From positions 1 through 20,963 of the forward strand of contig JAIDJZ010000431.1 of NCBI GenBank assembly GCA_029051965.1: a stretch of DNA of 20,963 nucleotides, read 5' to 3'. Position numbers and translations under genes: made by a program. Shown piece after piece: positions 14,109-20,963 of this stretch. The stretch's first letter is position 1, and every line of letters starts with the position of its first letter. The notes beneath the pieces were generated by a model. That model saw only the letters and a list, made by a program, of their open reading frames with translations, searched no databases and was not told the origin of the DNA. Source of the stretch: Paramuribaculum sp. Its GTDB lineage: Bacteria > Bacteroidota > Bacteroidia > Bacteroidales > Muribaculaceae.

Positions 14109-17100
14109 TGACGGGTGCTTTAGGGGTTTTGGAAATGACAGTCGGCTTTGGGGAGCGTTTGCGGAACCGGAAGAGGTCGCGCAGGGAGTTGAGTTTCCGT
14201 TTCATGACGAAACCGACACCGGTCTGCGTTATTTCGCCTTCGAGAATGCTTTCATAGCCCACGTGGCGGAATAGTCTGACGTACATCGAGCCGCTCCGGT
14301 TGAGCATATATTCGAACGAGATGTCGTTGATCAGGTTCTGCGAGAAGTTCTCGTCGGCATTGGCGTCGGTCGAGTAGTTGCCGCCGATGACGATCTTGAA
14401 CCGGTCGTCGAAGAGCGATTTCGACACGCGGTAGCTGTAGCTGGTCGTTGTCGATTTGCTTCCGTCGGTGGTTGTGTCGTACTGGTCGATGCCGAAGGAT
14501 ATGTCGCCCCCGCGGATATTGTTGGCGGCCCATGTGTTGAGTTGCGAGGCGAGGAATGAGTAGAGCGGGTTGCCCGACAGATTGGCGCTTGCTTTGGTTC
14601 CGGGACCTGTGTACTGGTTGTAGAGAAGCATGTTCATCGCCTGGTTGGCACGTTGTTCGGGGCTCATTGACGCCAGTTCGTTTTCGATCGTGATGTCGTC
14701 GTCGGTCGACAGGTTGAAAGCGACGTTGAGATTCTGAAGAGTGTTTGTTATTGAGAGGATCACGTCGAAGTTGACGAGACGCGAATTCTGTCCCTCCTGC
14801 GTGACGTTGGCTTTGATGCGGTCGGTCGCGGTAACGTTGAGCGATGGATTCAGGATGTCTCCGTTGAAGGCGACATAGCTGCCTTCGCTGAAAGTGAAAT
14901 TCTTTTCACTCATGATCGACATGTTGACTCCGCCGGTGTTGATTGACGGGGTGTAGCGCACGAATCCCGAGTTGATGGTGAAGCGGCCGGTCATTCGCCC
15001 GTCGCCGTTGAGAGGGGTGAGGGTATAGGAGAGGTTGCCGGCGCCCTGGATCGAGACTTTGTTCTTGCCGTCGGTCGAGAGATCGACGTTGATTGTCGAG
15101 CCTTCCGAAATTGCGAGGTTGGCGTTGAGGAACAGTGACATCGAGTTGTTGACGAGCGAATCGGCGTGGGCAACGCTCGCTGTGTCGGCAAACACGACGA
15201 AATGGACCATGTCGTCCGACGAGCGCGAGGATAGACTCTGCTGGGCGTCAGTCATCACGTAGGTGACGTTTGTTCCGGACAGTATGTTGAGCGAGGCATC
15301 GACTCTCATGAAGCCGAGATTGCCTTTGGCAGATGCGTCGATGTTGACAAATGCTTTTCCGTAGACATCCGCTCCGGCGCGCGCTCTGTCGGATTTGACG
15401 ATCTGCATGTCGGCCGCCTTGAGGGTCAGGTCATAGTTGATGTCGGAGATCCGGCGGGCGTCGACGGTGCCGTTGATGAACAGCGGATTGCTGTTGAGTC
15501 CGGAGATGGTGAAGTTGCGGAAGCGGACCACATTGCTGTCGACCGGGATTTTCTCTTCCGAGAAGGCGTAGGAGGCGCCTGTCATTCCGACTTTCACTGC
15601 CGATGAGTCGAAATCGAGATAGCCGTTGAATACCGGGTTGGCCATGTCGCCGCTGATTTTCATGTTGCCGTTGAGCACTCCTGACAGCTGGGCTACATCT
15701 TTCGGGAGGAACGGATTGGCGACACGGAGCGGCAGCCGGATCATGTTGAAGTCGAGCAGGAAGGGGCTTGTCGAGGTCGAGTCGTTGAGTGCGCCGGTGG
15801 CAGTGATGACTTTCTGTCCGTCGATATTAAGGGCGACGTCGGCATGGAGCGCGCGGGTCTTGTTGTCGTTGGCAACGTTGACGTCGAGGTTGAAGGTGCC
15901 GACGCGTTCGCGTCCGTAGTAGAGGTTGTTGAGGTCGACGGTCCCGTTTCCGGTAATCTCGCTTGAGGTCCAGCGGAATCTGAGGTTGGCGTCGACGTCT
16001 CCTCTGACCGGAGGCGCGAAGGGTGAGATCGAAAGCCATTCCTGGAGGTTGATGTTGGCCAGACGCACGATGACGTCCTCCTGACGGTGGTTTGTCAGGC
16101 TGTCTGTATGTTCGGCCTGGTCGGTGTAGATCTGCAGGTAGCTTGAGTCTGACATGACTTTGAGGTTGGCGTCGAGGTGACGTTCAACGAAGTTGTAGGC
16201 GAGGAGGTTGTCGCTGTTGATTGTCCATTTCTTATAGGCGATCGTCGGGTTTGAAGGAACGAACCTTACGCTTACTGTCGAGTCTGCCACGGCGGCATTG
16301 AAGCCGATCATGAAGCCCTGATCGCCCTTTATGTTCGACTGGCGGATCATGGCCGAGATCTTGTCGTCGGCCAGATAGCCGTTGAGGGTGACATGAGCGA
16401 AATCGTCCATTGTGCCGGGGCGGTTGTCGACGCGGGCGTTGTAGACGAGGTATTTTCCGTGTTGGTTGGCATCTAACCTTATGTTGTCGAGCTTGGTCGA
16501 ACCGGATCTGAAACCGTTGACTACAGCGTGGAGACTGATCAGCGAGTCGTTTGAGAATGCCAGATGAGCATTGTCGAGCTCAATTCCCGAGGTGGAAGCC
16601 ATGTAATTGTAGGCAGGATTGTTCTGTCCCATATCTATGCTGAGAGCCATCTGCGGGAGGGCAGTCTGCAGAGAATCGACATTGACTTCGCGGCGGGCTA
16701 TCTGACGGTTGACAAGGGCAGTGGCCTCCGGAATTTTTCCTATGACGGACATGAGCGACGAGAGCGCGGTCATGTCGGCTGTGAGATCGCCCGAAGCGAG
16801 AGTGGCGTGGGTCAGCGAATCGGTCGACGATAGTCTGGCCGTCAGCGACGGAACGCTGAAATGGAGCGAATCCATTGTCCAGTCGAGGTCGTTGAGGTCG
16901 AATTCGGCGTCGATGTCGCCTGAGCGCGGGTAGTAGGAACCGGTTGTGTATATTGTGGCCGAGCCGTTCATTGGATTTTTGAAAAACCGCATCTCTTCGA
17001 GATCGAGGTGGCGGATGTCGGATGAGAGGTCCCACTGGTAGCCGCCGTTGTTGAACGTGGCTGCCAGATCGGCGTCGAAATCGGCGAATGTGTTGTCTGA

Positions 17101-18930
17101 GACGACGTCGGCTGTGAGACGGCAGGTATCGACCAGGGCGTTCAGACGGATATTGCCGACTGTCGCGCCGTTGTAGTCTACGGAGTGGAGGTCGACTGCC
17201 GCTTTTATTCTTGTCTTGCGCGAGGCGGGGTTGTAGCCGTGGCCGTCGAGATCTATGTCGGCGGTAAGGTTTCCGACTCCGAGCGACGGCATGAACGCGC
17301 CCACCGGAAAGCTGACTGTCCGGAGTCTGGCGGTGTAGCCTTCGGATCTGGCGTTCCAGCGGCCGTCGAGAGCGAGCCGGCCGGCTGATGTGCGGACATC
17401 GATGTCGCCGTCGATGTTGCCCGGACTGTAGGCTATCGATCCTTTGAGAGTCATCGGAGGAATGTTGAAACTGCTCGCTGTCCGGCCGGGCAGAATCCGG
17501 TTTTTGACGGCATTGATTTTGCCGAGATTTCCGTTCAGATCAACGTTGCCTTTCATTTTGTTGAAATCAAGTGGATTGCTGACGTGGCCTTTGGCGTTGA
17601 GGCTGATGTAGCCCGGAAGGTCGGCGACGAGCCGGTCGACAGCGAGTGACGAGGCTGTCCCATGTATGTCGGCGTTGAGTCGCAATCCGGCAGAAGCTGG
17701 AAACGAGCTGATTATGTTTCCGAGCGACGGCATGAAGCTGACGGCGTCCTGAAGAGCGATTATTCCGTTGGCCTGTAGGCCGAGTGGCAGTTGCGGATCG
17801 GTCATTATGTTGCCTATCCCCATTGATGCGTCGAGATAGAGGTTTGAACGGGAGGTGGCGATGTTGAAGTTTTCCGCTTTCATCACCGTTGAGTCCATAG
17901 AGAATGTTCCGGAGGCCATCAGGGGTATTCCGCAGCGTTCTTCGGCAGCGAGGTGTCGGAGCGGCACGCGGATTGATGTGCCGCGGTTGTAGAAAGAGTC
18001 GACTTCCAGCACAACGTTTCTGACAGCGATGTAAGCGGGGTCAAATCCCGTGGCCGGAATTGCTCCGCGGGTCGCATAGAGACCATCGCGCGCGGTCAGA
18101 CTAAGTTTGCGTGCGGTGATTGTCCAGGGTTCGGAGTCGGCCGTGTTTTCGCTCGAGTCTGTCCGGATGACGGGGTGTTTGCTGAGATAAACGGGGTCTG
18201 GTGTCAGATAGGCGGCTGACACGGAATCGACCGATAGCTCGCTGACTTCGATGAGGCGTCGGCCGGTGTCGATATGTCCGCTCTTGAGAGAGGCTTCGCC
18301 GATTTTTGCGCCGAGAGAGTCAATGACCGGAAGCATGTTCATCCGGTAGGTGATGTTGCGCAGTCTGATGTCGCCGACGTCGATCCGCAGCGGTCGCGAT
18401 GCAGCGGTGTCGGGCGGTGTCGTTTCGGTTGTGTCCTTTATCGTCAGCTCCACGTCAGCTCCGTCAAGAAGAGCATCGTTCAGCGCGATTCTCGAGAATG
18501 AGAGAGGAATGTCGGTGTCGTTGGCCGAAAAGTTGTCGATGCGAGCTTTCAGATAGAGGACGGAGTCGGGCGTTCCGAGACGGTAGGTCGCGTCCGACAG
18601 GCTGACCGAACGGATCTCGATCTGTTTGTGGAGGAGGGGGAGGAGTCCGACGCTGACGCGGGCATTTCCGGCTGTCAGCAGAGTGTCGCCGGAGGCCTCG
18701 GCCACACTTAGCGAATCGACCTGGAGATTGAGCGGGAAACGCAGTCGCAGATAGCTGACATCAATTGTCATTCCCGTTGATTCATGGATCTTCTCAATCG
18801 CTATGCGGCGGGCGAAGTCCTGGATGAACGGAACGTAAAGCAGGAACGGGAGCGCGACGCAAAGAGCTGTCAACCCGATGAGGGCCAATAGAACTATTTT
18901 AACGGATTTTTTCCACACGGATGTCTTCAC
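14086..18930 (-). CDS. tamB: TamB-like translocation/assembly module protein (DUF490)
   Basis: This very long protein (1614 residues) has a single N-terminal membrane anchor (about residues 11-33), then more than 1000 residues of repeated beta-strand, AsmA/TamB-like sequence, and a C-terminal TamB (DUF490) domain (about 1180-1560). That domain contains the NFTFSEGSYVAFNGDILNP segment and a later RVSKSLFDDRFKIVIGGNY segment that resembles an end-of-barrel pattern. TamB-type proteins form a hydrophobic beta-groove across the periplasm; they are implicated in outer-membrane protein assembly with TamA and in phospholipid transport. The start codon is GTG at 18930; no ATG exists in frame between it and the upstream gene, and the KTSVWKKSVK head before the anchor fits. 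It lies 143 bp after lptD and overlaps tamL by 23 bp. Confidence 0.93.
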   Translation of the reverse strand: MKTSVWKKSVKIVLLALIGLTALCVALPFLLYVPFIQDFARRIAIEKIHESTGMTIDVSYLRLRFPLNLQVDSLSVAEASGDTLLTAGNARVSVGLLPLLHKQIEIRSVSLSDATYRLGTPDSVLYLKARIDNFSANDTDIPLSFSRIALNDALLDGADVELTIKDTTETTPPDTAASRPLRIDVGDIRLRNITYRMNMLPVIDSLGAKIGEASLKSGHIDTGRRLIEVSELSVDSVSAAYLTPDPVYLSKHPVIRTDSSENTADSEPWTITARKLSLTARDGLYATRGAIPATGFDPAYIAVRNVVLEVDSFYNRGTSIRVPLRHLAAEERCGIPLMASGTFSMDSTVMKAENFNIATSRSNLYLDASMGIGNIMTDPQLPLGLQANGIIALQDAVSFMPSLGNIISSFPASAGLRLNADIHGTASSLAVDRLVADLPGYISLNAKGHVSNPLDFNKMKGNVDLNGNLGKINAVKNRILPGRTASSFNIPPMTLKGSIAYSPGNIDGDIDVRTSAGRLALDGRWNARSEGYTARLRTVSFPVGAFMPSLGVGNLTADIDLDGHGYNPASRKTRIKAAVDLHSVDYNGATVGNIRLNALVDTCRLTADVVSDNTFADFDADLAATFNNGGYQWDLSSDIRHLDLEEMRFFKNPMNGSATIYTTGSYYPRSGDIDAEFDLNDLDWTMDSLHFSVPSLTARLSSTDSLTHATLASGDLTADMTALSSLMSVIGKIPEATALVNRQIARREVNVDSLQTALPQMALSIDMGQNNPAYNYMASTSGIELDNAHLAFSNDSLISLHAVVNGFRSGSTKLDNIRLDANQHGKYLVYNARVDNRPGTMDDFAHVTLNGYLADDKISAMIRQSNIKGDQGFMIGFNAAVADSTVSVRFVPSNPTIAYKKWTINSDNLLAYNFVERHLDANLKVMSDSSYLQIYTDQAEHTDSLTNHRQEDVIVRLANINLQEWLSISPFAPPVRGDVDANLRFRWTSSEITGNGTVDLNNLYYGRERVGTFNLDVNVANDNKTRALHADVALNIDGQKVITATGALNDSTSTSPFLLDFNMIRLPLRVANPFLPKDVAQLSGVLNGNMKISGDMANPVFNGYLDFDSSAVKVGMTGASYAFSEEKIPVDSNVVRFRNFTISGLNSNPLFINGTVDARRISDINYDLTLKAADMQIVKSDRARAGADVYGKAFVNIDASAKGNLGFMRVDASLNILSGTNVTYVMTDAQQSLSSRSSDDMVHFVVFADTASVAHADSLVNNSMSLFLNANLAISEGSTINVDLSTDGKNKVSIQGAGNLSYTLTPLNGDGRMTGRFTINSGFVRYTPSINTGGVNMSIMSEKNFTFSEGSYVAFNGDILNPSLNVTATDRIKANVTQEGQNSRLVNFDVILSITNTLQNLNVAFNLSTDDDITIENELASMSPEQRANQAMNMLLYNQYTGPGTKASANLSGNPLYSFLASQLNTWAANNIRGGDISFGIDQYDTTTDGSKSTTTSYSYRVSKSLFDDRFKIVIGGNYSTDANADENFSQNLINDISFEYMLNRSGSMYVRLFRHVGYESILEGEITQTGVGFVMKRKLNSLRDLFRFRKRSPKPTVISKTPKAPVNETDSIK

Positions 18931-19053
18931 AGTGATGAATGAATTCAGAAACAGTTAAACCTACACTGTGATAACGTTTCTTTAAATAGTTATGTTTTGA
19001 ATAATGATGTGGAATCGTAAAGAGGGTTAGTGGGAGAGAGTCTCGGACGTCAG

Positions 19054-19077
19054 TAGCTGCGTCAATAGCTGCGTCAA
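19054..19077 (-). repeat. 12-bp tandem duplication across the lptD stop codon
   Basis: TAGCTGCGTCAA occurs twice head to tail (19054-19065 and 19066-19077). Because the unit is 12 bp, the lptD frame reads Tyr-stop-Arg-Ser-Tyr-stop-Arg-Ser-Tyr-stop: three in-frame TGA codons, at 19074-19076, 19062-19064 and 19050-19052, each preceded by a tyrosine codon. Confidence 0.8.
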
Positions 19078-20963
19078 TACCATGTGACACCGTTGGAGAG
19101 CGACGAGCGTTTGTCGTATTTCAGGTCGGAGAGCATCGACGAGTTGACCGAAATGTGGAAGTTGTAGGACTTGTAAGGTCCGACAGGCACGAAGCTTGCG
19201 GTCATCGTGAAACAGTGGAGGTCACGTGAGACATTGCAGTTCATGTAGGCAAGTTTGCCGGTGTCGAAATTGTAGCTGGCCGTGAAGCTGAAGTTCCAGT
19301 TTTTCGTCGGACGGATGTTGCCTGACAGCGACAGGTTCTGGGTGATCTTGCCGTCATATTCCATCTTCGCTTTGTTGAACGCGCCGTAGCCGTAGCTGAC
19401 GGAGTAGTTCATTGTCAGCGACCATGGGACTTCCCACTTCATGTAGCCGTCGGAGTTGAAATCCATGTCGGATTCCTCGCCGTCGTGGGCACCCAGCCCC
19501 GGACGCTGAGCCGCCGCCCGTTCCCGCAGATCCGGCACTTTGCTGTTTTCCTTCTCGTCGGGATCGTTTTTCTTGTCTTTCGGCTTGCGTTTGAATGTGT
19601 CGTTGTTGAATGTATAGCTGAATGAGGTTCCGGTGCTTGAGAGTCGTCCCCATCCTTTGCCGGCTTTCCAGCGCGGGATGTTGACGCGCACCGGGTTTCC
19701 GGCCGAGTTGAGCTGATAGGTGTAGACATCCCAGACGGCCGAAAGATTCAGGTTGAAGTTCTTGACGAGCCGGAGCATGATCGAGGTGTTGAGGTTGCTC
19801 CAGTTGAGAGAGTCGGCCGCGAAGTTATAGCTTTGCGAGATCGAGAAGTTCTCGATGAGAGAGACTTTCTTCTCCCCGATGCTGTCGTTGTCGGTCTTCA
19901 CCTTCATTTCGAGGTTGTTGGCGAGCGAGAAGTTGACCATTCCGGTTTTTCCCTGCCCCGGCACTCCGAACAATGAGTTGGGGAAGTAGGAGTAGACCTG
20001 TTCGTTGAGTTCGCCGTTTGCTCCCGGACGCATGTATCTGCCATAATATCCGAAGAATTTTGAGCTGAAGTCGGGCGAACCGGAGAAGCTGACTGTCGGC
20101 GTCATGACCCAGCGGACCATTTTCACTTTGTCGCCGAGGAATTTCATCGGGCGGAAGAAACCGTAGACTTTGGTGTCGAGCGAGACAGAGGCGTTGAAGT
20201 CCCAGACATTGTAGAGGCTATAGGTCGTGTCGCAGACTTCCGCTGCGGCGTTGGGATCCCACTGGCGGCGCACTTTTGAGGTGTACATGCGGTCGGTCAG
20301 ATTGACCGACGGGGTAAGGTTGAAGTATTTGAGCACACTGAATGTCGCCGAAACCGGTATGTTGTGGCGCATGCCGTTGCGCCAGTCTTTGATCAGACTC
20401 TTCTTGAAGAACTGGTCCTGTTTGGCGGTCAGCGAGTTGTTGAACTGTCCGGAGTAGGACAGACGGATCTTTTCATACCATTTTTCCGCTCCGACAGCTT
20501 TTTTGCGCTTGAACGGGTAGACCTGCGAGAGCGAGATCGTTATGTTCGGGAATGAGACGGCAAGCGTCGAGTCCTGGCTTCTCTGGGCAACCGATGCATT
20601 GCCGGAGAATGACCATTTCGATCCCGGCGGACGGTAGGTGAAGTTGACCGACGAGCTCTTGGTGTTTTCGGTGAACGAGTTTGAATAATAGCTCGACAGA
20701 TTGTTGCGGGAATAACCCGATGTCGTGAAGTTGACCGATGCCGAGAAGTTGAAGATCGGATTGGCTTTGGCATCCTGCGAATGATTCCAGAGCACCTGGA
20801 AGTTTGTCTGTTTCGAGTAATCGGGCAGACCTTTGTCGCCGAGGATGGTTTTCAGGAAGCTGATGTCGAATGATCCTGAGTACTTGTAGCGTTTGACATA
20901 GGCCGAGCGGGCCTGCAGACCCCATGAGCCCTTTGTGTAGATCTCGCCGGTTAGCGCGAGGTC
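19074..20963 (-). CDS. lptD: LptD-like LPS-assembly outer-membrane protein (5' end outside window)
   Basis: The frame stays open from the TGA at 19074 to the right edge, giving 629 residues of the C-terminal part of a Bacteroidota LptD-like protein. The internal GTG at 20795 is not the start, because coding continues upstream with family-like sequence (GSWGLQARSAYVKRYKYSGSF, then LPDYSKQTNFQVLWNHSQD). The sequence is rich in alternating amphipathic beta-strands and has LptD-like segments such as SYNFAADSLNWSNLNTS; it ends GVTWY, with a C-terminal aromatic suited to a barrel. LptD, with LptE, places LPS or lipooligosaccharide in the outer leaflet. A charged, low-complexity insert (KRKPKDKKNDPDEKENSK and onward, about 19480-19600) is probably a loop. 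The N-terminal LptA-like domain and signal peptide are not visible here. tamB follows 143 bp downstream. Confidence 0.88.
   Translation of the reverse strand, partial: DLALTGEIYTKGSWGLQARSAYVKRYKYSGSFDISFLKTILGDKGLPDYSKQTNFQVLWNHSQDAKANPIFNFSASVNFTTSGYSRNNLSSYYSNSFTENTKSSSVNFTYRPPGSKWSFSGNASVAQRSQDSTLAVSFPNITISLSQVYPFKRKKAVGAEKWYEKIRLSYSGQFNNSLTAKQDQFFKKSLIKDWRNGMRHNIPVSATFSVLKYFNLTPSVNLTDRMYTSKVRRQWDPNAAAEVCDTTYSLYNVWDFNASVSLDTKVYGFFRPMKFLGDKVKMVRWVMTPTVSFSGSPDFSSKFFGYYGRYMRPGANGELNEQVYSYFPNSLFGVPGQGKTGMVNFSLANNLEMKVKTDNDSIGEKKVSLIENFSISQSYNFAADSLNWSNLNTSIMLRLVKNFNLNLSAVWDVYTYQLNSAGNPVRVNIPRWKAGKGWGRLSSTGTSFSYTFNNDTFKRKPKDKKNDPDEKENSKVPDLRERAAAQRPGLGAHDGEESDMDFNSDGYMKWEVPWSLTMNYSVSYGYGAFNKAKMEYDGKITQNLSLSGNIRPTKNWNFSFTASYNFDTGKLAYMNCNVSRDLHCFTMTASFVPVGPYKSYNFHISVNSSMLSDLKYDKRSSLSNGVTWY

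Noticed and set aside
18899..19090. 63-residue minus-strand ORF between lptD and tamB
   Set aside because: It overlaps the ends of both neighbours in another frame and has no recognisable features. It is more likely a chance frame in the intergenic region.

Overview
The window looks like chromosomal DNA of a Bacteroidota, order Bacteroidales. The moderately high GC and gene style suggest a Muribaculaceae-type gut bacterium, but the family is an inference. The evidence is a small DUF4295 ribosome-associated gene after rpmB-rpmG, promoters of the Bacteroidota type (TTTG at -33, TAnnTTTG at -7), an Omp85 protein with a lipoprotein signal next to a TamB-like gene, and an LptD-like barrel of the Bacteroidota type. 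Almost everything is core or housekeeping DNA. The only sign of a mobile element is a decayed transposase fragment at the left edge.

Left part (1-3455): a remnant of an IS5-type transposase; a small TPR protein on the minus strand; then, divergently, a secreted Minpp-like histidine phosphatase (probable phytase) and a lipoprotein ApbE flavin transferase 13 bp apart (probable operon); then a small T7-lysozyme-type amidase with its own promoter and a hairpin against its start codon. Middle-left (3464-6612), all minus strand: an HD-domain phosphohydrolase downstream of the branched-chain aminotransferase gene ilvE (probable operon), and the NhaD-type Na+/H+ antiporter, which has a near-consensus promoter and a leader of about 120 nt. 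Middle (6613-11563), plus strand: the rpmB-rpmG-DUF4295 ribosomal operon with promoter and terminator; an unrecognised secreted protein with a structured leader; and a large secreted M16 zinc peptidase ending in a strong terminator.

Right part (11805-20963), all minus strand: an outer-membrane biogenesis block. It reads lptD (5' end outside the window), then a 1614-residue TamB-like protein with a GTG start, then a TamL-type lipoprotein Omp85 whose start overlaps the tamB stop. LptD places LPS or lipooligosaccharide in the outer membrane. TamB is a periplasm-spanning, probably lipid-conducting beta-groove protein, and TamL is its likely outer-membrane partner. Their grouping makes sense for envelope assembly.

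I did not find a convincing new defence, mobile or biosynthetic system. The observations most worth a second look are small-scale: a hairpin built from two convergent stop codons, a promoter -7 box lying in the loop of an inverted repeat against the amidase start, a tandem 12-bp duplication that repeats the lptD stop codon, the lptD-tamB-tamL grouping, and the uncharacterised secreted protein with a leader that can fold in alternative ways.
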